A stretch of DNA of 64,000 nt from Occultella kanbiaonis (GTDB taxonomy: Bacteria; Actinomycetota; Actinomycetes; Actinomycetales; Beutenbergiaceae), in NCBI RefSeq assembly GCF_009708215.1, contig NZ_CP046175.1:4092001-4156000 (forward strand). The letters are read 5' to 3'. Both the position numbers and the translations under genes were made by a program. The first letter of the stretch is position 1. The number at the start of each line of letters is the position of its first letter. Shown here in pieces: positions 51,742 to 59,804 of the stretch. A model generated the notes under the pieces. The model did no database searches and had not been told where the DNA came from. It saw only the letters and a program-made list of their open reading frames with translations.

Positions 51742-52779
51742 TCATTGTGCCTCCTCGGATGTGGCGTGCCGTGCCAGCCGGACCGGCCTGACCTCACCCA
51801 GCCCGTGCACGTCCACGGGCTGCAACTCCTCGAACGAGAACATCGACGCGCCGTCCATGCCCTCCAACAGCGCGGCGCTGACGTCATCCATCAGGATCGA
51901 GGCGGGCCCGGCGAGGTCGCTGAGCCGGGAGGCGAGGTTCACGACCGGGCCGAACACGTCCCCGGACCGGGACAGCACCCGACCCCACACCACCGAGCCC
52001 CGGATCGGCAGGCCGCGCGCGTCCATCACGTCGATCAGGCCGGTCGCGACCATCGCGCCGGTCTCGAGGTCGTCGGCGACGAACAGCACGGCGTCCCCGA
52101 TCGTCTTGACCACCCGCGCCCCGTGCGCCGCGATGACGTCGCGGGCCCCGGACTCGAACACCTGCATCAGCGACGAGAGCTCGGTGGGCGCGAGCCGGGC
52201 CGCGCGGGAGGTGTAGGAGATGATGTCGATGAAGCCGATCGCGCGCTCCAGTGGGAGCCGGTCGGTGGTGGCGGTGTCCTTGCTGAGGGCGACGTCCTTG
52301 TCCATCCGGGCCAGCAGCGCCGCGAGCTGACGGCGCCACACGTAGCCCAGCTGGTCGCGTAGCACCGGGCCGATCACCGCCAGCCGGTCGAGCACCACGA
52401 GGCGGGCACTGGTGTCGTCGAGGTGGTACCGGTGCCGGGCATCGGCGACGAGCGACTCGACCTGCCACAGCACCAGGCGGTCCATCGAGTGGCCCTGCGC
52501 CCGGACCAGGTCCTGCGCGGTGTCCAGGTTCACGGCGTCGGTGAGGACCAGGTTCACGATCGCCTTGAGACCGTCGACGTCCACCTGGGTGAAGTGCTTG
52601 ACGCCCTCCGGCACGTCGGCGAATCCGAGGGAGCGCCAGTAGACCCGCAGCACCTGGGTGGGGATCCCGACGGCTGCCGCCATCTCCTCGACGTCCAGCG
52701 TCGGCGGACCGCCCAGCAGCCGTTCCTCCTGGTCGCGGATCGTCGATCGCTCCGCGCGCGGCTCGGTGGACTCAGTCAC
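51742..52779 (-). CDS. Class III adenylate/guanylate cyclase with regulatory N-terminal domain
   Basis: A 345-residue protein. Residues about 25-170 form the helical cyclase regulatory domain (PTLDVEEMAAAVGIP, VYWRSLGFADVPEGVKHF) seen in Rv1264-type enzymes. The catalytic domain (about 180-345) keeps the first metal Asp in IGFIDIISYT, the base-recognition Lys in VVKTIGDAVLF with the second metal Asp, and the transition-state Asn and Arg in GPVVNLASRL. It therefore looks active and should make cAMP in the cytoplasm. Rv1264 is pH-regulated; whether this one is cannot be seen. Start GTG 52779 follows TAACCT by six bases. Confidence 0.87.
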   Translation of the reverse strand: MTESTEPRAERSTIRDQEERLLGGPPTLDVEEMAAAVGIPTQVLRVYWRSLGFADVPEGVKHFTQVDVDGLKAIVNLVLTDAVNLDTAQDLVRAQGHSMDRLVLWQVESLVADARHRYHLDDTSARLVVLDRLAVIGPVLRDQLGYVWRRQLAALLARMDKDVALSKDTATTDRLPLERAIGFIDIISYTSRAARLAPTELSSLMQVFESGARDVIAAHGARVVKTIGDAVLFVADDLETGAMVATGLIDVMDARGLPIRGSVVWGRVLSRSGDVFGPVVNLASRLSDLAGPASILMDDVSAALLEGMDGASMFSFEELQPVDVHGLGEVRPVRLARHATSEEAQ

Positions 52780-52785
52780 GACTCG

Positions 52786-52791
52786 AGGTTA
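52786..52791 (-). promoter_or_regulatory. Leaderless-type -10 element for the cyclase gene
   Basis: TAACCT on the minus strand, six bases before GTG 52779, just upstream of which birA ends at 52797. Confidence 0.4.
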
Positions 52792-52796
52792 TCGCC

Positions 52797-53591
52797 TCAC
52801 CCCAGGCGTACATGCGCGACGTCCCCGGCGTGCACGTGCCGCGCTCCGGCGTCGGTGCGCACCACGAGCGCGCCGTCGTCCGCGAGGCCGGTCGCCTCGC
52901 CGTGGATGGCCGGCCCGGTGGGCAGGTCCACGCGCACCTCGGCGCCGAGGCTGACCACGTGAGGCCCGACGGCGGAGCGTGGGTCCGCGGTGATCGCCGG
53001 GTCGGCGAGCACGCGCGCGAGCGACGCGACGATCCGCGCGGCGAGCGTCTGCGCGTCGGTCTCGATGCCGACCTCGGCGAGGGTCCCGGCCCAGGGCACC
53101 GGTAGCGACGCACCGGCGAGGTTCACACCGATGCCGAGCACCACGCCGGAGCCGTCCGGGAGTACCTCCGCGAGCAGCCCCCCGACCTTGCGGAGCCGGT
53201 GCCAGTCAGGCAGGTCCTGCCCGCCTCCCGTATGCACCAGGTCGTTCGGCCACTTCAGGGCGAGTCGGGCATCGGGCGGGCCGCCGGCCGCCGGCTCGCC
53301 GGCCACTGGCTCCGCCGCCGGCACCGCCCGCAGCACCGCGACACCGGCGAGCAGCGGCAGCCACGACCACTGCTCACGGGGCCGGTCCGGGCGCAGCACC
53401 ACCGAGAACGTGAGCGCCGTGTGGGCATCGGTGTCCCAGCTCCGGCCGGTCCGGCCACGGCCGCCACGCTGGTGCCGGGCCAGGATCCCGGACAGGTGCG
53501 GCCAGGCGTCCGGCTCGGCCGTCGCGGCGCGGAGCAGGTCGGCGTTCGTGGAACCGGTCGACTCGACGACCATCAGTCGCGGTGCACTCAT
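52797..53591 (-). CDS. birA: Biotin--[acetyl-CoA-carboxylase] ligase
   Basis: A 264-residue group I biotin protein ligase without a DNA-binding domain. It has STGSTNADLL near the start, the adenylate-binding loop GRGRTGRSW, LKWPNDLVH, KVGGLLAEV and LGIGVNL, then a small SH3-like C-terminal domain. It biotinylates the carrier subunits of acyl-CoA and pyruvate carboxylases. A Pro/Ala/Gly loop (about 95-110) lengthens the middle of the fold. Context with accD and accE three genes away matches other actinobacteria. Confidence 0.93.
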   Translation of the reverse strand: MSAPRLMVVESTGSTNADLLRAATAEPDAWPHLSGILARHQRGGRGRTGRSWDTDAHTALTFSVVLRPDRPREQWSWLPLLAGVAVLRAVPAAEPVAGEPAAGGPPDARLALKWPNDLVHTGGGQDLPDWHRLRKVGGLLAEVLPDGSGVVLGIGVNLAGASLPVPWAGTLAEVGIETDAQTLAARIVASLARVLADPAITADPRSAVGPHVVSLGAEVRVDLPTGPAIHGEATGLADDGALVVRTDAGARHVHAGDVAHVRLG

Positions 53592-53783
53592 GCCTGCAGC
53601 CTGCCAGTCCGGGTGCTTGGACGCAGGGGCGGCCGATCCAGCACCGCGCGCGGCCCACTTGCTCGGCTCGCGGCGCCGACCGCGTACCTCGAGCCGTGAC
53701 CGAGGACCCGCGGATGTGCGAGGTCATTGCGGCAGGTCCGATCTCACCGCGCGAGTGCGATCCGATGGTGCTAGACCCGATCC

Positions 53784-54299
53784 ATGAGCGCACATTCGAC
53801 GCTCGAGGACGTCCACCCGCTGGACGCAGGGCCCAGATCCGTGCTGATGCGCCGGATCGGCACGGCGGCACTGACGCTGGTCCTGCTCGCCGCACTGGGT
53901 GGGTTCCTCGGCGACCGCGAGTCGACCACGTCCGCACAGGCACGGGGCTACACGCTCACGGTGACCACCGCAGCGGCCGCGCGGCCGGGTCAGGACGTGC
54001 CGTGGCGCGTCCAGGTGCACAGTCCCGAGGGCTTCGGCCCGGAGCTCACCATCGCCGTGACGGCTGCCTACCTCGAGATCTACGAGACGCAGGGGTTCCA
54101 CCCCGAGCCCGGCGCGACCACGCGGGACGGTGAGTGGCTCTACCTGACCTTCGATTCGCCGTCGGGCACGACATTCGTGCTCGACTACGACGCCTACATC
54201 CAGCCGAACGCGACCGTCGGCCGCAGCGGCGCGGTAGCGCTCGTCACCGGCGACGCCCGCGTCGCCGAGGTGCCGATCCGCACCGTCCTGTTCCCCTGA
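53784..54299 (+). CDS. Membrane-anchored extracytoplasmic protein of unknown function
   Basis: A 171-residue protein with a 20-residue polar N-terminus, one hydrophobic segment (IGTAALTLVLLAALGGFLG) and an outside beta-rich domain of about 115 residues (LTVTTAAAARPGQDVPWRVQV, then YLEIYETQGFHPEP and FVLDYDAYIQPNATVG). The composition resembles small Ig-like domains. I recognise no family. It lies 40 bp before the DUF421 gene on the same strand and may share its transcript. The 192-bp gap before it (53592-53783) holds no clear motif except TAGACC six bases before the ATG. Confidence 0.7.
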   Translation: MSAHSTLEDVHPLDAGPRSVLMRRIGTAALTLVLLAALGGFLGDRESTTSAQARGYTLTVTTAAAARPGQDVPWRVQVHSPEGFGPELTIAVTAAYLEIYETQGFHPEPGATTRDGEWLYLTFDSPSGTTFVLDYDAYIQPNATVGRSGAVALVTGDARVAEVPIRTVLFP

Positions 54300-54338
54300 A
54301 GCCTCGTTCCGCTCTCTCACCCCAAGGAGCCGCCCGAG

Positions 54339-54818
54339 ATGGACATCGTGATCCGCGCCGCCGTCGTCTTCCTGTTCCTGTGGTTCATCACCCGGGTGGT
54401 GGGTCGCTCGACGCTCGGCGAGTTGAGCTCGTTCCAGCTCATCGTGTTCATCACCATGGGCGACCTCGTACAGCAGGCCGTGACCCAGCAGGACTACTCG
54501 GTGACCGCAGCGGTGCTCGCCGTGGGGACATTCGCGATTCTCACGATCGCGATCTCCTGGGCGAACGCACGCTGGCGGCCGGCCGCACGCCTGACCCACG
54601 GGCTCCCCGTCGTGGTGTTCGCCGACGGTGAGCCAGCGCTGCCGGTGATGCGGCGGGAGCGACTCAGCCTCGACGACTTCATGGCCGCCGCGCGCGGCCA
54701 GGGCATCACGTCGTTCGCGCAGATCCGGCTCGCCGTTCTCGAGACGAACGGCCAGCTCTCGTTCATCACGACTCAGGGACCCGAGGCCGGCGCACCAGAG
54801 GAGCCGAAGCCAGGCTGA
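54339..54818 (+). CDS. DUF421/YetF-type membrane protein
   Basis: A 159-residue protein with three hydrophobic segments in the first 75 residues ([23 protein letters not shown]) and a soluble C-terminal DUF421 domain ([43 protein letters not shown]). Typical YetF/YcaP relatives are longer and have two copies or a longer tail. AAGGAG nine bases before the ATG is one of the clearest ribosome sites in the region. Function unknown; relatives are stress- and envelope-linked. Confidence 0.87.
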   Translation: MDIVIRAAVVFLFLWFITRVVGRSTLGELSSFQLIVFITMGDLVQQAVTQQDYSVTAAVLAVGTFAILTIAISWANARWRPAARLTHGLPVVVFADGEPALPVMRRERLSLDDFMAAARGQGITSFAQIRLAVLETNGQLSFITTQGPEAGAPEEPKPG

Positions 54819-54912
54819 GGCCGTCCACCCGCGCCCGGCTTGTAGGAAAGCCACAACCAACCCGGCACCCGCCACGTCGACTCCCCGAACCGCATTGGCG
54901 AACTGCGACAAC

Positions 54913-54918
54913 TACAGT
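54913..54918 (+). promoter_or_regulatory. Leaderless-type -10 element for accD
   Basis: TACAGT seven bases before GTG 54926, which supports that codon over GTG 54917. Confidence 0.4.
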
Positions 54919-54925
54919 GCCTGAT

Positions 54926-56521
54926 GTGACTTCTTCCGACGCCCCCGATCTGACCACCACCGCCGGCAAGATCGCCGATCTCGACGCACGCAACGAGCAG
55001 GGACCGCGATCCCTGGCGGCAGTCGCGTCCGACAAGCAGGCGGCCCGGGGCAAACGGTCCGCGCGGGAACGCATCGAGGGCCTGCTCGACGAGGGCAGCT
55101 TCGTCGAGCTGGACGCCTTCGCGACCCACCGCTCCAGCAACTTCGGACTCGACAAGAAGAAGATCCCGGGCGACGGCGTCGTGGTCGGGTACGGCACCAT
55201 CGACGGCCGGCAGGTGTGCATCTACTCCCAGGACTTCTCCGTCTTCGGCGGGTCCCTCGGCGAGGTGCACGGACAGAAGATCACGAAGGTGATGGACCTC
55301 GCCCTGCGCACCGGGGTACCGCTGATCGGGATCTCCGACGGCGGTGGCGCCCGGATCCAGGAGGGCGTCGCCGCGCTGACCCAGTTCGCCGAGATCTTCC
55401 GCCGCAACGTCGCGGCATCCGGGGTGATCCCACAGATCTCCCTGATCCTCGGCCCGAGTGCCGGCGGCGCCGTGTACTCCCCCGCGCTCACCGACTTCAT
55501 CGTGATGGCGGACCAGACCTCGAACATGTTCATCACCGGCCCGGACGTGATCCGTGCGGTCACCGGCGAGGACGTCGGCTTCGAGGAGCTCGGCGGCGCA
55601 CACACCCACAACGAGCGGTCCGGGGTGGCCCACTACCTCGCCGCCGACGAGGACGACGCCTACGACTACGTCAAGGCGCTGCTGCACTACCTGCCCGCGA
55701 ACAACCTGACCGACCCCGAGACGTATCCGATCGAGGCGGACCTCGAGATCAGCGACGCCGACCTCGAGCTGGACACGCTGATCCCGGACTCGGACAACCA
55801 GCCCTACGACATGCGCACCGTCATCGAGCACGTGCTCGACGACGAGGAGTTCCTCGAGGTCCAGGCCCTCTACGCGCGCAACGTGATCATCGGGTTCGGG
55901 CACGTCGAGGGACACCCCGTCGGGATCGTGGCGAACCAGCCGCAGACCATGGCCGGCACGCTGGACATCAACGCCGCCGAGAAGGCCGCCCGGTTCGTGC
56001 GCACCTGCGACGCGTTCAACATCCCGGTCCTCACGTTCGTGGACGTGCCCGGGTTCCTGCCCGGCACCGACCAGGAATGGAACGGCATCATCCGCCGCGG
56101 CGCGAAGCTGATCTTCGCCTACGCCGAGGCCACCGTCCCGCTGATCACCGTGATCACCCGCAAGGCGTACGGCGGCGCGTACATCGTGATGGGGTCCAAG
56201 CAGCTCGGCGCGGACATCAACCTGGCCTGGCCGACGTCGCAGATCGCCGTCATGGGCGCCAGCGGCGCCGTGAACATCCTTCAGCGCGGCGCGCTGAAGA
56301 AGGTGGCCGAGAGCGGCGGCGACGTCGAGGCCGAACGCGCCCGGCTCGTCGCCGAGTACGAGGAGGCGATCGTGAACCCGTGGGACGCCGCGCAGCGCGG
56401 CTACGTCGACGCCGTCATCGAGCCGTCCCAGACCCGCACGCAGATCGTGCGCGGACTTCGGGCGCTGCGGACGAAACGGGCATCGCTGCCCGCCAAGAAG
56501 CACGGGAACATCCCGCTATGA
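54926..56521 (+). CDS. accD: Acyl-CoA carboxylase carboxyltransferase (beta) subunit
   Basis: A 531-residue carboxyltransferase subunit (PccB/AccD5 type) with both crotonase-like domains: [23 protein letters not shown] in outline, [29 protein letters not shown], then LVANQP-type and [16 protein letters not shown] and [16 protein letters not shown]. It transfers CO2 from biotin to acetyl- or propionyl-CoA, for fatty acid synthesis or propionate use. Start GTG 54926 is favoured by the -10 element; GTG 54917 adds three residues. The epsilon subunit gene overlaps its end. The biotinylated alpha subunit is not in the window. Confidence 0.93.
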   Translation: MTSSDAPDLTTTAGKIADLDARNEQGPRSLAAVASDKQAARGKRSARERIEGLLDEGSFVELDAFATHRSSNFGLDKKKIPGDGVVVGYGTIDGRQVCIYSQDFSVFGGSLGEVHGQKITKVMDLALRTGVPLIGISDGGGARIQEGVAALTQFAEIFRRNVAASGVIPQISLILGPSAGGAVYSPALTDFIVMADQTSNMFITGPDVIRAVTGEDVGFEELGGAHTHNERSGVAHYLAADEDDAYDYVKALLHYLPANNLTDPETYPIEADLEISDADLELDTLIPDSDNQPYDMRTVIEHVLDDEEFLEVQALYARNVIIGFGHVEGHPVGIVANQPQTMAGTLDINAAEKAARFVRTCDAFNIPVLTFVDVPGFLPGTDQEWNGIIRRGAKLIFAYAEATVPLITVITRKAYGGAYIVMGSKQLGADINLAWPTSQIAVMGASGAVNILQRGALKKVAESGGDVEAERARLVAEYEEAIVNPWDAAQRGYVDAVIEPSQTRTQIVRGLRALRTKRASLPAKKHGNIPL

Positions 56522-56787
56522 GCACGCCGAACGGGAACGGGAACGGGAACGGCACCTACGCCGCCGTCGGCGAGGTGCCCGACGACGTGGTCCGGGTCAT
56601 GCGCGGCGAGCCCGACGACGTCGAGCTGGCCGCCCTGGTCGCCGGGATCCTGGCCGCCCGCGCGGGTACACCGGACGACATCGACGACGGCACCCACACC
56701 TCGGTGTGGCACGACCCGGGTCATCGCCTCGGCCTACCGGTCCGACCCGGCCGCGCAGCCTGGCGGTGGAGTTCACACCGGGCCTGA
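56518..56787 (+). CDS. accE: Acyl-CoA carboxylase epsilon subunit
   Basis: An 89-residue protein in the actinobacterial epsilon family (PF13822): [21 protein letters not shown] followed by a linker and the tail [23 protein letters not shown]. It stabilises the alpha-beta carboxylase complex in mycobacteria. The start overlaps accD as ATGA (56518-56521). The first residues are an (Asn-Gly) repeat encoded by four GGGAAC-like units (56530-56553). Its own stop forms half of a GGGCCTGA inverted repeat. Confidence 0.85.
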   Translation: MSTPNGNGNGNGTYAAVGEVPDDVVRVMRGEPDDVELAALVAGILAARAGTPDDIDDGTHTSVWHDPGHRLGLPVRPGRAAWRWSSHRA

Positions 56788-56820
56788 CCGAGCCAGTCCG
56801 GGTCGACGCCGCTCAGGCCC
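56780..56820. terminator. Inverted repeat GGGCCTGA at convergent stop codons
   Basis: GGGCCTGA (56780-56787) includes the accE stop, and TCAGGCCC (56813-56820) contains the stop of the opposite gene. The arms pair perfectly over 8 bp with a 25-base loop, so a weak shared terminator is possible. Confidence 0.35.
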
Positions 56821-57664
56821 CGAACGCGGCGAGGAACGACTGCGCCAGGCCGATCCGGCGGGCCCGGTCGTCCGGCCCCGTGCCGTCCGGCGCGGAGACC
56901 ACCACGCGGGTGCCGTCGGAGGCCACCGTCACCGGGGCGTCCACGTGCCCGACCAGCTCACCGAGCAGGAACGCCACCACGGGCGTGACCACCGGGAGGT
57001 CCGCCGGCGCCCCCATCAGGGTCACCTTCGCGGGTAGTCCCGGACCCGAGTGCAGCGTCATGCCCCGGCCACCGACGATGCCCGGGAACGGCTCCCAGCG
57101 ATCGAACCCGCGATCGGCGTTCACCCCGGCCGCGAAGGCGGGCAGCGGCGCTCGGGCGGCCAGCACCACGAGCTCGCGCCTCGCCTGCCCGTAGGCGTTG
57201 ACCCGGTGCAGCGGCTCCTCGCTGCGCCAGGACTCGACGTGCGCGTCGCGCCCGTCGACCCGGCCGGCCATCGCCCGACGCGGCCCCACCAGCCGGTGAC
57301 CACGCGGAAGCGCGAGCGGCACGAGCAGTGGATCGACCGTCTCTGGCGTCTGCACACGCCAACCGTTCGCCTGCGCCCAGGCCGACCACTCGCCGTCGTA
57401 CGCCTGCTCCTCCGCGGCGGCCCGTGTCTCGGCCACCCGGGCGTACAGCATGGCGCCGGCGCCGAACGCGACGAGCAGCAGCACCACGACGATGATCGTG
57501 GTCCAGGGCTGCCCGAGCCGGCCCAGCACGCCCGTGGCGGCCAGCAGCGCCAGGATCAGGACCGGTGCCACGACGGCGCCCAGCACGATCGGCAGACCGC
57601 GCCGGGTCCGGTCGTGCTGTGGGCGCCCCGAGGGCGTGGGCGCAGGGGCCTGGGGCCGGCTCAT
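56813..57664 (-). CDS. Two-helix membrane protein at the end of the Esp-like cassette
   Basis: A 283-residue protein. A Pro-rich N-terminus precedes two hydrophobic segments (LPIVLGAVVAPVLILALLAATG and TTIIVVVLLLVAFGAGAMLYA). A long soluble part contains WAQANGWRVQTPE, VESWRSEEPLHRVNAYGQA and LVGHVDAPVTVASDGTRVVV. I recognise no family with certainty. Start ATG 57664 overlaps the YbaB-like gene stop as ATGA, so it is part of the same operon as the four genes upstream; it may anchor or receive their products. Confidence 0.72.
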   Translation of the reverse strand: MSRPQAPAPTPSGRPQHDRTRRGLPIVLGAVVAPVLILALLAATGVLGRLGQPWTTIIVVVLLLVAFGAGAMLYARVAETRAAAEEQAYDGEWSAWAQANGWRVQTPETVDPLLVPLALPRGHRLVGPRRAMAGRVDGRDAHVESWRSEEPLHRVNAYGQARRELVVLAARAPLPAFAAGVNADRGFDRWEPFPGIVGGRGMTLHSGPGLPAKVTLMGAPADLPVVTPVVAFLLGELVGHVDAPVTVASDGTRVVVSAPDGTGPDDRARRIGLAQSFLAAFGA

Positions 57665-58056
57665 TCGGATGCGTCGTCGAAGACCCGCTGCGGCAGCCCG
57701 TTCCGGTACGTGCTCCGCAGCGATGCCCGCAGCTCCGGGGAGTCTGCGAGCTCGTCCTCGGCGATGTCCTCGACCTGGGCCGCGAGAGCACGCAGGGCGT
57801 CGTCGTGCGCCCGCATCAGGCCACGGTTCAGGGCCAGCGGCGAGGACCGGGTCGCGGCCTCGGTGAACTCGACGTCCTGGATCAGACCTGTCGAGTCGAT
57901 CACGACCTTGACGTCGCGCTGCGGCGACCACGACTCGATCCGCACACCGCTCAGGCGCGCGTTGGCGCCCTGCATGGCGCCGGCCCGTGTGGTCGCGATC
58001 TCCGTGAGCGCCTTCAGCGTGTTCAGCGACTCCTCGTATCCGGCTTGCCAGGACAT
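57661..58056 (-). CDS. YbaB/EbfC-like (EspL-like) protein B
   Basis: A 131-residue protein with an N-terminal helix (AGYEESLNTLKALTEIATTRAGA), a beta-strand set VKVVIDSTGLIQDVEFTE, a helix MRAHDDALRALAAQVEDIAEDEL, and a tail. This is the YbaB/EbfC fold, which includes mycobacterial EspL. EspL is a chaperone for ESX-1 substrates EspE and EspF. ATG 58056 overlaps the stop of the WxG/PPE-like gene by one base (TGATG). Two YbaB-like genes flank the substrate-like genes, which favours a chaperone role over general DNA binding. Confidence 0.72.
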   Translation of the reverse strand: MSWQAGYEESLNTLKALTEIATTRAGAMQGANARLSGVRIESWSPQRDVKVVIDSTGLIQDVEFTEAATRSSPLALNRGLMRAHDDALRALAAQVEDIAEDELADSPELRASLRSTYRNGLPQRVFDDASE

Positions 58057-58910
58057 CAGTTCGTCGCTCCTTGGTAGCCGGCGTTGCCCAGCCCAGCGAT
58101 GCCGGGGATGGCGTCGCCGAACTGCGGACCGCCAGGCAGGTTGAGGATCCCCTCGAGCTTCTTCAGCGACGGGACCAGTTCGGTGAGGGCGCCGTCGAGC
58201 TTCTGGACGAGCCCGGCGAACTTCTCGATGGCCTCGGTGACCTTCTCGATCCAGTCCGCGGCCTTGGTGCTCCACTTCGCGATCGCCGCCGAGGCCTGCG
58301 CCCCGATCCAGGCCAGGCCGATGCCGACCGTGGCCAGGCACTCGACCACCCAGGAGATGAGCTTGCCGACCAGGTCCGCGATCAGGTCCCGCACGATCGC
58401 GCGGACGGCGGCGACGATGCCGCTCGCGATGGCGAACCCGACGCTCAGCCCGGTCGCGACGCCCGCCATCGAGGAGATGGTGCCGCTGGTGACGTTCGCC
58501 ACCTCCCGGTAGGTGTCGGCGGTCAGGCCGACCCACGGGGCCAGTGCGGCATCGACCGCGCCGTCGAAGTCCGCGGCGACCGTGGTGAGGTGACCCGAGA
58601 TGTTCGACCACGTGTCAGCGATCGCCGTGACCTCGGCCGGGTCGCCGGCCAGGCTGTCGAGGAACTCCGGAAGCGGCGGCATGTAGTCGAGGAGGAAGCC
58701 GGCGACGCTCGAGACGAGCGTGGCGATCGGGTCGAGGACCGCATCCGCGAGGTCCGTGACGCCGCCGGCGAGACCGAACAGGGCACCCGCCCAGTTCCCG
58801 TTCTGGACCGACGTCACGGTCTGGTCGATCGGACCGACGATCTTGAGGCTCTTGTACCACTCGCTCAGCTCGGGCCGGTCGGTGACGACGGGCGCTACCA
58901 GCTCGCTCAC
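58056..58910 (-). CDS. WxG/PPE-like type VII secretion substrate candidate
   Basis: A 284-residue helical, Ala/Gly-rich protein. GTG 58910 overlaps the EspC-like stop as GTGA. Near residue 40 it carries a W-x-G turn (NGNWAGALFGLAGG). The following helices include DTWSNISGHLTTVAADFDGAVDAAL (outline), and a hydrophobic section of about 80 residues (about 130-210; VGFAIASGIVAAVRAIV, WVVECLATVGIGLAWIG), then an amphipathic helix with charged heptads (KWSTKAADWIEKVTEAIEKFAG). The tail is Gly/Pro-rich. There is no signal peptide. Layout and neighbours resemble mycobacterial EspE/PPE-like ESX substrates, but it is not a clear member of any one family. Confidence 0.65.
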   Translation of the reverse strand: MSELVAPVVTDRPELSEWYKSLKIVGPIDQTVTSVQNGNWAGALFGLAGGVTDLADAVLDPIATLVSSVAGFLLDYMPPLPEFLDSLAGDPAEVTAIADTWSNISGHLTTVAADFDGAVDAALAPWVGLTADTYREVANVTSGTISSMAGVATGLSVGFAIASGIVAAVRAIVRDLIADLVGKLISWVVECLATVGIGLAWIGAQASAAIAKWSTKAADWIEKVTEAIEKFAGLVQKLDGALTELVPSLKKLEGILNLPGGPQFGDAIPGIAGLGNAGYQGATN

Positions 58911-59224
58911 AGCGACTCGATGAACTTCGTCAGGCGGCCGGCCGTGGCCTGGTCGACGGCGTCGTAGTTGTCTGCGATGGACGTCAGTGTGTTGCCGAGC
59001 CCGCCGACGACGGCCTGGCTCCCCGCGATCCCTACCAGCCCGAGACCCTGCACGGCGTTCGCGGGGAGCGTCAGGAAGCTGCACAGGATCCCGAACGCAT
59101 GGGGCCCCATGGTCAACGCCTCCCCGGCCGCCGAGGTGGCGTCCCCGATCCGTGCGGCGATCCCGCTCACGTCCGCCGCGTGCGCACGCACCGCGTCCGT
59201 GTCGACCTCGAGGTCGAATCCCAT
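58907..59224 (-). CDS. EspC/EspF-like type VII secretion target (PF10824-like)
   Basis: A 105-residue protein starting LEVDTDAVRAHAADVSGIAARI, the first helix of the ESX secretion target family (DUF2580, EspC/EspF), followed by a hairpin and second helix with SLTLPANAVQGLGLVGIAG-like residues and a C-terminal acidic helix ending LTKFIESL. No signal peptide. Partner genes on each side in the operon are a YbaB-like protein and a WxG/PPE-like protein. Likely exported by a type VII machine encoded elsewhere. Confidence 0.75.
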   Translation of the reverse strand: MGFDLEVDTDAVRAHAADVSGIAARIGDATSAAGEALTMGPHAFGILCSFLTLPANAVQGLGLVGIAGSQAVVGGLGNTLTSIADNYDAVDQATAGRLTKFIESL

Positions 59225-59227
59225 CTC

Positions 59228-59605
59228 TCACAGCCTCCCGTTGATGATGTCGTCCAGCGCATCGATCGTGGAGGTGTCCGCCAGCATGCTCGGGTCCGGC
59301 CGGCGGGGCGTCACCCCACCGGTGAGGTCGCGGCGCGCGGCAGCCAGGGCGCTCAGCAGGTTCTCGCGCAGTTCCTCGGGGCTGAGATCGACGATCTGCG
59401 GTCCGAACTGCGCATCGACCAGCAAACCCTGGCGATCGACCGTCGCCTGCACGATGCCGTCGTCCGACTCACCGATCCCGCGGTCCGGGAGATCCTCGCC
59501 GGCGAGGGCCGTTGCCTTCGCCTGCGCATCCTCGAGCTGGGCCCGGATCCGGGCGCGGACCGCTTCGAGCAGGTCGGACTGTGACTCCACCGTACGAGGA
59601 TGCAT
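59228..59605 (-). CDS. YbaB/EbfC-like (EspL-like) protein A
   Basis: A 125-residue protein: a long N-terminal helix (LLEAVRARIRAQLEDAQAKATAL), the YbaB core VQATVDRQGLLVDAQFGPQIVDLSP and a second helix (EELRENLLSALAAARRDL), then a variable tail. The start is taken at ATG 59605; TTG 59626 and GTG 59620 are possible, and GGAGGTG stands 12 bases upstream. It heads the minus-strand cassette, 3 bp before the EspC-like gene. It differs clearly from protein B, so the two may serve different partners. Confidence 0.72.
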   Translation of the reverse strand: MHPRTVESQSDLLEAVRARIRAQLEDAQAKATALAGEDLPDRGIGESDDGIVQATVDRQGLLVDAQFGPQIVDLSPEELRENLLSALAAARRDLTGGVTPRRPDPSMLADTSTIDALDDIINGRL

Positions 59606-59804
59606 GACCGGGCGGGGCACCTCCAAACGGCCGCCATGGGGAGAAGTGCCCCCTGCACATCCGCCGAGATTGCTGGATGCATCATCTAGATATACGCTTG
59701 TCCTTCTACATCATGGACGAATCGACCACACAGAGTTAGGGTGAACCCACGAGCATCGAAGCTCACCGCCCGAGGGAGGCGGCATCACACTCGGGGGTAC
59801 CGCC
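59606..59804. promoter_or_regulatory. AT-rich divergent region between the Esp-like cassette and the GH16 gene
   Basis: In this 199-bp gap 59669-59716 is far more A+T-rich than anything nearby and includes GATGCATC and TATACG/TATATC-like hexamers on both strands. No well-spaced -35/-10 pair is clear. GGGGG before ATG 59805 is the likely ribosome site for the GH16 gene. Confidence 0.4.
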
